Positions 21,497 through 31,000 of a stretch of 64,000 bases of DNA are shown in pieces. The DNA is from Caballeronia choica (GTDB lineage Bacteria > Pseudomonadota > Gammaproteobacteria > Burkholderiales > Burkholderiaceae), in contig NZ_FCON02000026.1 of NCBI RefSeq assembly GCF_001544535.1, positions 19,216 through 83,215 of the forward strand. Direction: 5' to 3'. The translations under genes were made by a program, and so were the position numbers. Each line of letters begins with the position of its first letter. Positions within the stretch are counted from its first letter, which is position 1. The notes under the pieces were generated by a model. The model did no database searches. It was not told the origin of the DNA and worked only from the letters and a program-made list of their open reading frames with translations.

Positions 21497-21668
21497 GGGG
21501 TAATCGTCCTTTTCGTGCAAAATCTGGCGCTTTGATTCTGAAAATTCCAATGGATCAACAGCTTGCAAAATCGTAGATAGCGCGAAAGGCACCGAACTGC
21601 AGAGCCTTGCTGCAGGCGGCTCTGCAGGACGGCACCGCCAGATTTTGCACGAAAAGGACGATCGCCCC
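21497..21668. mobile_element. Miniature inverted-repeat element with GGGG termini (Tn3-like MITE candidate)
   Basis: The 27-bp arms at 21503-21529 (beginning ATCGTCCTTTTCGTGC) and 21636-21662 are perfect inverted repeats. With two variable bases between, both ends begin with GGGG (21497-21500 and CCCC 21665-21668), which gives 33-bp ends of the kind seen in Tn3-family elements. The interior has no transposase. The left end coincides with the break in glgC. No 5-bp target duplication is visible (ATCCC versus TGGGT), so one flank may have been rearranged. Confidence 0.55.
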
Positions 21669-22160
21669 TGGGTGGAAAATCCCCTAAACCGATCAAAAGA
21701 TAGCGCGAGGCCAAATGACCTGCCGACGGCTTATGCATCTTCGAAGGAAATTCATCGGCCATAGGCGACGCTCGCCGTTCAGCCGCCGTGCGGCAGCAGG
21801 ACGCCTCGTTGCTGTCATTCACGATGCTGTGCGGTCGGATGTCGGCTTCCGGGAACGGCGGATGAATCTTGACGACCCCTTTGCCGACGGTCGCATCGTC
21901 GTGGTTCCAACGGCAGGTATTAGGGTGGAACGGCCACACCGAGTCCTTGCCCTTCACCTGTGAAGCCGTCTTCGGAAAGCAGTCGCTGGTGCGTTCGTCT
22001 GCCCACGGCGGTTAGGGCCAGTAATGCCGACGTCGGGCGCAGGCTAGTTCGAATGGCTGCTCCGGTTGCAAGGACAGCAAACGACCCTCGACAACCGATC
22101 ATGCAAGCGGAGCATCCTTCGCGACTAGCGTTGAGATATGGCTACCGCTATCGGGGCCGG
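21669..22160. other. Unassigned stretch between the inverted-repeat element and the eCIS cluster
   Basis: About 490 bases. A minus-strand open frame (21490-21957) runs through it and across the inverted-repeat element, and a short one lies at 21920-22102; neither shows a known domain. They may be remains of the same mobile sequence. I do not call a gene here. Confidence 0.4.
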
Positions 22161-23096
22161 TCAGAACGCGCCTTGTTTCACCCAACCCGGTGGCGATGCA
22201 TCGGGATGGTAATCCTCATCGAGCCGCGCTTCCTTTCCTTCGATGATGGCCCAGCATTCCAGGCCATGCAGCCAGAGTTCGTGCAAATGGTCGCGGGCTT
22301 CCTCTTCGACGACAAATGTGTAGGCCACGGATTCGATCGGCTTCTGTGCGCCGAGAATCTGATCGTGCCGCGAGGCGGCCGCCTCGAGCATTTCGAGTTC
22401 AGGAACCGGGCGGCCGTTGACCACGAAATCGAGCTTCCGAAGCGCTGGCAGGTAGCGCCCCTTCAGTCCATACCGATAGGGGAACGGTTGCTGAATGAAG
22501 CCGCCTGCCGGCGAGATGCCCATCCGCTCATGCCCCGGCCTCGCTTGCTGCAAGGCGGTCTTCGCATCGGCGCCGAGTTCGTGAAACTGCACGACGCTCA
22601 CGTCGGCGTTTCCCCGCAGCAGCTTCCAGGGACCATATTCCAGCCAGCGGCGCGACACGAGCCGCTCGTGCCCCGCTTCCTTGAATGCGCAGAAGGGGCC
22701 ATGGGACCAGTGCAGGTCGCCGAATCCGGGTGCGAGGTATTTCTCGCCGAGGCTTCCGTCCTCCCATTCGTCATGGATCGAGCCGGCCGAGACGAGCGTC
22801 ACGGGCAGCGTCTCGATCATCTTCAGCAGCGCAGCCGGGTCGAATTCGCAGTCGTCCATCGAGATCTTGACGACCCTGTCCCGGTCCATGCTGATCCAGG
22901 CGTCATCCCATCGCGCCATGAACTCGACCTTGCACTTCAGGCCGCGCGCGAGCCAGTCCGCCGCCGGCTTCTTCGGCGACGCATCGACGGTGAGTCTGAT
23001 GGGCTCGCCCTTGCGCGGCAATCCCTGCGTGACGAGTGCTTCGAGAATGGCCGTCAGATCCGGGCCCGCAAGGCCCAGCTCCAATCTGTATTTCAT
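22161..23096 (-). CDS. Putative immunity protein for the adjacent DUF4157 toxin
   Basis: A 311-residue soluble protein of unrecognised family, with no signal peptide or membrane segment. It is rich in acidic and aromatic residues in the second half (ESVAYTFVVEEEARDHLHEL, EGKEARLDEDYHPD). Its ATG overlaps the stop of the toxin gene as ATGA (23093-23096), so it is translated with the toxin. A gene directly coupled downstream of a polymorphic toxin is usually its immunity partner; that is the reason for the call, not homology. It is the last gene of the eCIS run. Alternatives are a chaperone or adaptor for loading the toxin. Confidence 0.55.
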   Translation of the reverse strand: MKYRLELGLAGPDLTAILEALVTQGLPRKGEPIRLTVDASPKKPAADWLARGLKCKVEFMARWDDAWISMDRDRVVKISMDDCEFDPAALLKMIETLPVTLVSAGSIHDEWEDGSLGEKYLAPGFGDLHWSHGPFCAFKEAGHERLVSRRWLEYGPWKLLRGNADVSVVQFHELGADAKTALQQARPGHERMGISPAGGFIQQPFPYRYGLKGRYLPALRKLDFVVNGRPVPELEMLEAAASRHDQILGAQKPIESVAYTFVVEEEARDHLHELWLHGLECWAIIEGKEARLDEDYHPDASPPGWVKQGAF

Positions 23097-26000
23097 TTGG
23101 CTGGTCCCAGGAATTTGAGAAGTTCGCTGGCATTCTTGCCGACATTGCTCTTGGTGAACACCTTCCGCTCGCCGGACTTGTTGAAGACTTCGACGGAGAG
23201 GTTACCACTTCTCGACAGTTGGTCGCCTATCCAGTCGGCATTGGCGCTCGCCCCTTCGGGGCTCGTGAAAGTGAGCTTCACTTCCTTCAATGCAACGGGC
23301 TGATCCTGAACATTGACCGACGTCCCGCCCATCTTGTTGACCATCGCCATGTTGTCTGCGTGCTGACTCAGGTCGTGCTCGTTCATCCTTCCTTCGCCGG
23401 ACTTGATCTCGTTGATGGTGCCGACGTTGTGCTCATCGAACTCGACCCGGTCGAGGACGCGGTCCTGCGACGGCGCCGCGCCGCCCTCGCCCTTGCTGGC
23501 TTCCACATGCTTCCCCGTGGTCCGCCTGGGCGGCACACCCTGTTCGGGAGCGGCGGCGCCCTCGGCGGGCAACTGGACGTGCTCGGCGGCGCCGCCCTTC
23601 GGGTTGTCGGGATCGAGGCTGCGATAGCCGTCGATCCAGGTCTCGGTGAGATTGCCCTTGTCCGACGAGTTCAGATCCTCGGTCATGCGCCGCATCGCGG
23701 CATGGCTCTCCTGCGGCGTGAGCGCGTGGCCCTCTGCATTGACGAACATCCGGTCAACGATCTTCTGGCGGAATTTGGCCTTCAGGTTATGGCGAATGGT
23801 ATCGACCGTGTATGACTTCCCCTTCGGGATGCCGTCGAGCAGCGCCTGCAACTCGCGCCTCACATGGGCGTCGGTGGCGAGCCCCTCCTCCATGAGCATG
23901 TCGTAGTAGGGCTTGAAGCTCGAAGTGGAATCGATGTCGGTGAACTTGCTCATGGCCGCATCGAGGGCATCCTCGCGCGCTTGCCCCAGGACCCCCTTGG
24001 TACTCGCCATCTTGTCGGAAGGCTTGCCCTCGGCGCTTTCGTTGACCCAATGGCGTGACTCCAGATCGAAGATCTTCGGGTTCTCCGGATCGGTATAGCG
24101 CTTGATGAACTCCTCTTCGGTGAATTTCGACTTTTTCGCCAGCCGATAGGCTTGCTTCGCCGCCTCCGTCTGCCGCGCTGTGCGTTCTTCCGGCGTCTCG
24201 GGCTTGGGCGCTTCGGCCTGATGTTGCGGCGCGGGCGCCGGTTCAGGGGTCTCGGCGGGCTGCTTTTCGGGTTCGGCGGGTTTGCCTTCGGGCGCTGCCT
24301 TTACCTCTCCCTTCGCCTCTCCCTTCGCCTCTCCCTCTGCCTCGGGCGCCAGTTGTTCCGCCTTCTTCTGGGCTTCGGCATGGCCCGCCGACGGTTCCTC
24401 GGCCGGCGCACCATGCGGCGTTTCGGCCGAAGGTGCCGCGGGCTTCTGTTCAGCGGGCGCGGCTGGCTGTTGCGTCTGCGGCTCGGGCGCCGCGCCCTCG
24501 TGCTTGAGCGGCTCGGCGGGCAGTTCCGCAGGCTTGCCCGCCTGCTGCGCCGGTTGCGCCTGCTGTGCCGGTTGCGAAGGCTGCGCAGGCTCCTGCTTCG
24601 GCGGCGCTGCCGGCGGCTCGGGCCGAGCGGCTGGCGCCGCGCCTGCTCCGGGCGCCGCGGCGGCCGCCGGCTGTTTGCCCTTGGCGGGCTCGGGCGTCGA
24701 CGGAAGCTCGCCCGCCTTCTTCGCGGGAATCTTGCCGAGCGCCTCCTTGAGATAGCTGAGTTCGTCCGGCGTCGACGCGCCGGACTGGATCCGGTTCTCG
24801 ATCGGGCGCGGATCGCGGGTCTCGCTGAACTGCTGGACCAGATCGATCACGTCTTCGTGAACGCTGAAGTTCTTGCCGGACATCATCCCCGGCGCCGGCA
24901 GTTCCGCCAGCCCGTGGACACCCTGCCCAAACGCCACCAGCATGAAGGTTCCGTTGGCCGCTGCCGCCCCCATGATCTGGGCGACCTTGGACTTGTACTC
25001 GCGCTCGAGCGTCTTGTACTCGGCGGAGTTCGGATCCATCGAGAGCAGCCGCGGCTTGTACTGGGCTTCGAGGGCATTGAGCTCGTCCTGCACCTGCTGA
25101 TAGACGACTGCAGCCTGAATGCCGGTCGCGCCGAGGTTGAAGCCGATCTTCGCGAACGCGACGCCTCTCGACAACTGGCGCACCGTGGTGAACGCACCTC
25201 GAATCTCCGACAGCCCGACGAGCGAGGTGGCGATCGTCACGAGATTCAGCGCGAGGCGCGAATCCACCTTGATCCGGCCTTCCTTCGCGAACTGCTCTTC
25301 CAGCGCGATCCCGGCGCTGATGAGTCCCGAGGCCGCGCCGATCAGCGCAATGCCCGCAACCGCGGTGGCGCCCAGATCCAGCGGCGAGGCGAGGATGAGC
25401 GCGATCCCGGCCGCCATGCCGATATAGCCGATGGCCGCTTCGGCCGGCTTCTTCCAGTTGTTGGTGTTGCGCGTGTCCTCGAAGACGCCGTTGGTGAGCA
25501 GCAGCTTCACCGCCATGTGGATGGTGCCCTTCGGGTAGTCGTTGTGACTGTGGAAGTGCTCCGCCATGTCCTTGACCGCGTCCAGCTCGGCCTGCTGGTG
25601 CGCCCGCGCCTCGTGGCCCTTGCGAATGGGCGTCTCGCCCTCACCAGGATGCCGCGTGTAGTTCTCCTGGTTCAGCGTCGTGTCGTAGAGGATGACCTTG
25701 AAGGTCGCCGTCCCCTGTTCGTCATCATCGAGCGTCACGGAGTCTTCGAGTTCGACCATGTACACCCGCATCTGCGGAATGGTCGACGAGTTCTCGCGCG
25801 ACACGAAGGTCATGCGCACGAAGTACGTTCCCTTCGCCGCCTCGGTCCTGGTCTTGAGTTCCTCCAGCGCCTTCTTCTCGTTTTCGAAGTACTCGGCGTA
25901 GTTCTTCGCGTTCTCGGCGGTGAGCTTGCCCTTGCCCTCGAGCGCATGGATGGCACCGATCTGCGTGTCGAGGCTCGTGATCTCGTCATCGAGCGACAGC

Positions 26001-27988
26001 GCCTTCTGTCCCGGCTTGAGGTGGAGCTTGCCGCTCTCGTCGCGCTCGAACGGGAACTTGTCGTCGTCGCCGACCAACGAGGCGTTGAAGACATCCTTGT
26101 CGCGGGTCGCTTCGTTGACGGTGGGCATGAGCACCGGCTTCGGCGTGAACGAAAAGCCGTAGAAATGCGGGCTCTGGATCGTGACCAGCAGTTGATACGT
26201 GCCGCCCCCCTTCGGTACATCGACGCTCCAGCTGTCAGCGCCCACGCCGAGGCCGATGTGGAACGGCTTGTCGACGACCGTGTTCTTGAGCGTATCGACG
26301 AGGCGCCAGTCGAACTGGCCCCAGTGCGGGAACGCATCCATCCAGCCGAGGGCCTCGCCCTTCCATTTCATGCTGGCTTCCACCGTGGAGCCGGTGATGA
26401 ACTTGTCGCCCTTCGAGGCATCCAGCGACGGGTCGAGCGCGATCTCGCCGTCCGGATGGATCATCTTGACGGCTTCGCCTTCGGGATTGGTGCCGCCGCC
26501 CTGGCCGGGCGTGTCGCCGGTTCCCTGCTCGTTCTGGTGGGCGCCCTTCCACTTCTCCAGGAATTGCTTGAACTTCGACAGGTCCGCGGTCGGCGTCGCG
26601 CCGATCGGTATCTTCGGCAGGTTCTCGAAGAGCGTCGGGTTCTGGGCGATGAACTTGAGCAGGTCGAGTTCCGTCAGGTCTTCCGACTTGATAGCGGTGA
26701 ACATCTCCGGGTACTTCGTGCGAAGCAGCTGAAGCAGGTCACGCGCCTTCCTGAGTTCGGGCGAGTCCTGTTCCTTCTGGCGCGCCTTGCCGCCCGCGGT
26801 ATCGTCGGACTTCGGCTCGGTGCCGGCGCCGGTGTCGTCGCCGCTCTCGCCCGCGCCGCCGGTGCTTCCCTTGCCGAGCTCGTCGTATACCGTCGCGACC
26901 TTCGTCGGACTGAGTTTGGGATGGATCCCGATCGCTGCGAAGTACTTGACGGTATCCTCGTGCAAGCCCGGCTCGATTCGCACCCAGAAGCCCTCGTCGG
27001 GCGCGTAGTCAGCCGGAGCCCGCCCGCCGCTCTTTAAGCGCACGTTCTGGGCGTCGGCGCTTTTGTCCGCAAGCTGACGGCCGACGCCGAACACCTGGGC
27101 GGCATAGACCTCGTAAACCCATCGGGCCGCCTGCTCCGCGCTTTTGCTCGACAGGTCGGCGGGGTTGAACAGATAGAAGAACGTCTCGCCGTTGGCAACG
27201 CGAATCCACACACCAAGCGGCGGCGCCGGAATTTTCGGGGCTTTCGCCGGCGCGGACGGTTCCGACGCCGCCTTGCGCGCGCCGTGCGCGTCGAGCGCGG
27301 CGGCCTCGACCTCGGGCTCGCCGCCGTCGAGGTACGCCTGCGCCGCGCGGTCGGCTTCCTCCTCGATGTCGCGCAGCGCGCTTCCGGACGCCGCCTGACG
27401 TGCGCCGTCGAAATGCAATGCGCCAAGCGCGGCTACTGTGCTGCCGCGCACGCGCAGCCGTCCGGCGCGCTTCGTGCCGCCCATGGCCTGGGCGACGTGG
27501 GCGAACTCGTGCGCGATGATGCGATCGCCCCAGGTCGTGCCGGGAGCGAACGCATGGCGGGCGAAGAGGATCTCGCGGCCATCGGTCAGCGCCAGGGCGC
27601 CGCGGGTTTCCGCCATGCGTGCCGCGGCGGCATCGTGGCGGATGCGCACCTTCGAGAAGTCCAGTCCGAAGGCGCGCGACATCTCGGCCGTCACGCGCGC
27701 GACGCGCGGAGCGAGCCGCTCGGCCTCCTCGGCCTCCGCGTCGAGGGCGCGTTGTCCGGGCGCAATCGGCACGCGCGCGAGACTGAACGCGGCGCGCGCC
27801 GCGCCCGCATTCGCAGCGCCGCCTTCGCACGGCGCGCCCGCCGCGCCGCCCTCACCCGCCGCGCGGCCGGGCCCGGCGCTCGCGGCCGCCCGGCCCTCGA
27901 CGGCACGCCCGGGCGCCTCGCACTGGCGCGCCTCGGGCGCGCGCCCGGCTTCCCCTTCGGACCGGCTGGCGTGTTCGAACGCTTGCAT
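23093..27988 (-). CDS. DUF4157 polymorphic toxin, predicted eCIS cargo with C-terminal nuclease-like domain
   Basis: A 1631-residue modular protein. The DUF4157 domain is near the N-terminus, with HEFAH at residues 160-164 (HExxH) and a preceding Ala/Gly/Glu-rich 70 residues. A long middle part of mostly beta character follows. Hydrophobic segments lie at about 850-960 and 1005-1035 (AAIGYIGMAAGIALILASP; FNLGATGIQAAVVY). A Pro/Ala/Glu-rich linker spans about 1090-1290. The C-terminus has helices and then D1518, E1527-x-K1529 and Q1542 (VEFDEHN, NEIKSGEG, LSQHADN), a pattern typical of PD-(D/E)XK nucleases. DUF4157 proteins are recurrent cargo of eCIS. Codon and base composition are like the rest of the cluster. 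The nuclease call is inference from few residues. Confidence 0.72.
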   Translation of the reverse strand: MQAFEHASRSEGEAGRAPEARQCEAPGRAVEGRAAASAGPGRAAGEGGAAGAPCEGGAANAGAARAAFSLARVPIAPGQRALDAEAEEAERLAPRVARVTAEMSRAFGLDFSKVRIRHDAAAARMAETRGALALTDGREILFARHAFAPGTTWGDRIIAHEFAHVAQAMGGTKRAGRLRVRGSTVAALGALHFDGARQAASGSALRDIEEEADRAAQAYLDGGEPEVEAAALDAHGARKAASEPSAPAKAPKIPAPPLGVWIRVANGETFFYLFNPADLSSKSAEQAARWVYEVYAAQVFGVGRQLADKSADAQNVRLKSGGRAPADYAPDEGFWVRIEPGLHEDTVKYFAAIGIHPKLSPTKVATVYDELGKGSTGGAGESGDDTGAGTEPKSDDTAGGKARQKEQDSPELRKARDLLQLLRTKYPEMFTAIKSEDLTELDLLKFIAQNPTLFENLPKIPIGATPTADLSKFKQFLEKWKGAHQNEQGTGDTPGQGGGTNPEGEAVKMIHPDGEIALDPSLDASKGDKFITGSTVEASMKWKGEALGWMDAFPHWGQFDWRLVDTLKNTVVDKPFHIGLGVGADSWSVDVPKGGGTYQLLVTIQSPHFYGFSFTPKPVLMPTVNEATRDKDVFNASLVGDDDKFPFERDESGKLHLKPGQKALSLDDEITSLDTQIGAIHALEGKGKLTAENAKNYAEYFENEKKALEELKTRTEAAKGTYFVRMTFVSRENSSTIPQMRVYMVELEDSVTLDDDEQGTATFKVILYDTTLNQENYTRHPGEGETPIRKGHEARAHQQAELDAVKDMAEHFHSHNDYPKGTIHMAVKLLLTNGVFEDTRNTNNWKKPAEAAIGYIGMAAGIALILASPLDLGATAVAGIALIGAASGLISAGIALEEQFAKEGRIKVDSRLALNLVTIATSLVGLSEIRGAFTTVRQLSRGVAFAKIGFNLGATGIQAAVVYQQVQDELNALEAQYKPRLLSMDPNSAEYKTLEREYKSKVAQIMGAAAANGTFMLVAFGQGVHGLAELPAPGMMSGKNFSVHEDVIDLVQQFSETRDPRPIENRIQSGASTPDELSYLKEALGKIPAKKAGELPSTPEPAKGKQPAAAAAPGAGAAPAARPEPPAAPPKQEPAQPSQPAQQAQPAQQAGKPAELPAEPLKHEGAAPEPQTQQPAAPAEQKPAAPSAETPHGAPAEEPSAGHAEAQKKAEQLAPEAEGEAKGEAKGEVKAAPEGKPAEPEKQPAETPEPAPAPQHQAEAPKPETPEERTARQTEAAKQAYRLAKKSKFTEEEFIKRYTDPENPKIFDLESRHWVNESAEGKPSDKMASTKGVLGQAREDALDAAMSKFTDIDSTSSFKPYYDMLMEEGLATDAHVRRELQALLDGIPKGKSYTVDTIRHNLKAKFRQKIVDRMFVNAEGHALTPQESHAAMRRMTEDLNSSDKGNLTETWIDGYRSLDPDNPKGGAAEHVQLPAEGAAAPEQGVPPRRTTGKHVEASKGEGGAAPSQDRVLDRVEFDEHNVGTINEIKSGEGRMNEHDLSQHADNMAMVNKMGGTSVNVQDQPVALKEVKLTFTSPEGASANADWIGDQLSRSGNLSVEVFNKSGERKVFTKSNVGKNASELLKFLGPAK
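24302..24347 (-). repeat. Short tandem repeat encoding GEAKGEAKGEVK in the toxin linker
   Basis: Several near-identical 12-base units (CTCTCCCTTCGC on the plus strand) occur in a row inside the Pro/Ala/Glu-rich linker. Such units can expand or shrink in frame. Confidence 0.7.
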
Positions 27989-28016
27989 GGCCGCATCCCG
28001 GTGCGATGTGCCCGGC

Positions 28017-31000
28017 TCAGAACAGTGTGTTCATGAACTCCCAGCTGTTCATCGGCGGCGGCACGGCAGTGCCCAGATTGCGTGCCGGCAGCATGCAGCG
28101 CCCGTTCAGCACGTTGCCAGTGATCGCGGCCTTGGGGAACTGCTGGTCCGCCATCGCTATCAGGAGGCCCAGGCCTTCGAGGTTCGCGTTCAACAGCTGG
28201 TTGCCGGTCACGGTGGCGATCTTCGTCCCGAGGAGGCAGGTCGTCGACACGAAGAAGGAGAACGTGCCTTGGCCGCGCGCGGCCGCGAGGCGCACGACAT
28301 TGCCGTTCATCGTCACCGAGCCCTGCAGGGCAGGGTCCGGCGAGCTGAAAATCAGGAGCCCGGCGGTGTCCAGACCGCTCATGTGATTCGCGTCGACGCG
28401 CACGTCCGGCGCCGGTCCGGACGCCCCGGCGAAGGGCTGGGCGCCGAGCGTCGTCAGTTGCACCAGGAACTGCCCGATCTCGTTGAGCGAATCCGGAAAC
28501 TGATAGAGCTGCGAAGCGACCTCGACGGCGCCGATCTTCGCGTTCGGGTCGGGGCTGCCCGCACCCTTGAAATCGATCACGATCTTGCCCGAGGACGGCA
28601 CGATGCCGCCGAAGGTCTGGTCGTCGGCAATGTTCGCGCCGCCGGCACCGGCGAACACGTCGAAGTTGGTCAGCACCTGATCGTCGTTGATCGAGACATC
28701 GAGGACGCGCTGCCCCGGCTTGTTGTCGGCGATCTCCGCGAACTTGAGCCGCACCTGATAGTAGCCCTCGGGCAGATTCGAGAAGGTGTAGCTGAAGCTG
28801 CCGAAGCGCTCGCTCTGGTAGAGCGCCTGATCCGACGCGGCGGGCAGCGCGTTGGCGATCGCCGCCGGGTTGGCCGGCCGGTTCAGACTGCCTCCCGATA
28901 CGGCGACCCCGGCGGCGTTGGCGTCGGGCGTCCACACGTCGCCCGCGCTGTCGGTGAAGCTCTTCGCGCCGGCATAGATGCGCACCGGCGGCGACGCCGC
29001 CTTCACGGCGGTGACGGCAATGTCGCCGATGCCCTGCTCAATGGGCAGCGGGTAGGCACAGGCCACGAGGCTGCCTAGCAGCATGGTGGTGTCGTAGGCG
29101 AACACGAGCTGGTCCTGCGGATCGACGATCCAGAGCCCGCCGCCGGCATCGACCTGATTGGCCGAGAAGTCCATGGCGCCGGCTTGCGCCAGGATGAGCG
29201 CGGCGGTATCCAGCCCCGAGAAATCGTTGTCCCGGATCGAGGCCGACATCAGGCTCGGCGCCAGCACCTGCCCGCCGGCCGCGGCCAGATTCTGGGTCTG
29301 CGGCGCGAAGATGGCGAGGGTGCGCAGCCCGTCGATCGCGCGCAGCACGCCGGTGGTCCGCGTGACGGCCGCCAGCGACGCCTGATCGGCGGCTTTCGCG
29401 GTCTTTGCGCCCTTTGCATCGGTGTTAGCCGAAGTCGCCACCGCCAGGTCGGCCAGCGGAAACCGGTTGATGCCGCCCGGCAGCCGGATCGGCGGACGCG
29501 CCGTCGGCTTCTCCTTGCCGGGCGGATTGAATTGCACGGCGGGCGCCAGCAGGTAGCCCGCGAGGAACGGACCCGCGCCGCTGAAGGTGTTGCCCTCGAG
29601 AATCAGGCCGTCGTTGCTGCCGCCGCCGAACACGCCGACACCGAATCCGGCCTTGTTGGGAATGTCCTTGCCGAAGTTGCCGAACTCGAACAGGCAGTCC
29701 CTGATGGTCAGCTCAGTGCTGTTGATCGCGCGCACGCCGATCGAAACGACCAGTTGCCCGATGACCGAGCTCACGTCAGGCGGCAGGGCCGCGAGCGGCA
29801 ATCCCGCGAAGGTCTTCTTGGGCGACACGAAAGGTACTTCGGGAATCTCGATCCGCAGCTTCGAGAGCCGCACATCGCTCGCGCCCACGATGACGATGAC
29901 GCCGTCCTGAAACGCCCCTTCCGAGCCCTTGCGTACCGACAGGACGACGTCGTCGCCGCAACCCTTGATCGACAGCCCGGAATGGGCCCCGGTCAGCACG
30001 ATCGGCCCCGTGAGGGGGTACTCCCCCGCCTCGAGGCAAATTGCGCTGCCGCGCTTGCTCTTGAGCCCGTTGATGATCGATTGCAGGCTCGCGTCGCCCT
30101 TGAGGTCCGCCGGGCCGATGGTGACGTCGCAACAGCAGCCCGCGCCGCCGCCGGGCAGCGGCGGCCACAAGGTGCGGCAGTCCGAGACGCCGTCCGGAAA
30201 GGTCACCACGGCCAGTTGCGCGTAGTGATGGTGAATGCCGCGCGGCGGCGCCGCCACGAGCTTTTCGACCGTGCCGTCGGCGGTGCGCGCGGCGAAGCAC
30301 CAGAAGTCCCGGGCCGCATAGGTTCCGCCGGGAATCGCGGCGTCGAGCGAGAAGCTGACCAGCACGCCGTTCTCGAGCATCACCTCGGTGCCCGCGGGCG
30401 GCAAGGGGATGGTCCCGGCCGGCACCGTCGCCGAGGCCGGACTGTCCAGGTCCCAGTAGACGGTCGCGCCATCGGCGGCCAGGACCTTGCCGGACTGGTC
30501 CCAGCGACGGATGCGCGTGTGGCGCGCCGCATCGGTGTTGCCCTGGGCATCGACCGGATAGCTGGCGGGCGAGGCGAGCGGGGTTTGCAGCGTGATGGTG
30601 CGCGTCGCGTCCTCGATCGACTTGATCTGGTGGATCTCGCCCGGCCGGCCGTTGAGCTCCTGCCAGTCGTCGGTGATCTCGATCCAGTCGAGCGGATTGA
30701 AGCGCAGCACATCGTCGCGGCCGACGCTCTGCACCACCAGCGTATCGGTGGCGGTGATCTGGAGCACGAGGGTGGCGACGGTGGCGTTGTCACGCGACCA
30801 CTTGAAGCTGGCGCCGCCCGCCTGCGCGCCGTCCTGATGGATCTCGACACGGTAGAGCTGGTTTTCCAGACCCTTGAAGCCGCTTGCCGACGGAATCTGG
30901 CAAGGGTCGGTCGGCAGCGGCACGTCGATCGCGTCGTTCGTCAGGCGCGCAGCCGACGGGTGAATCCCGGCCGCGTTCAGGAGAGCGCCAAGGTCCGCGC

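Noticed and set aside
24480-24680. Possible CRISPR-like or repeat array in the toxin gene
   Set aside because: The repeats are short, in-frame, Pro/Ala/Gln codons of a linker without regular spacers.
24152-27037. A 961-codon plus-strand open frame opposite the toxin gene
   Set aside because: It is Arg/Leu-rich low complexity produced by the G/C-rich third positions of the toxin gene and contains no recognisable family.
27284-29078. Plus-strand open frames opposite the toxin start
   Set aside because: Antisense shadows with low-complexity Ala/Arg translation.
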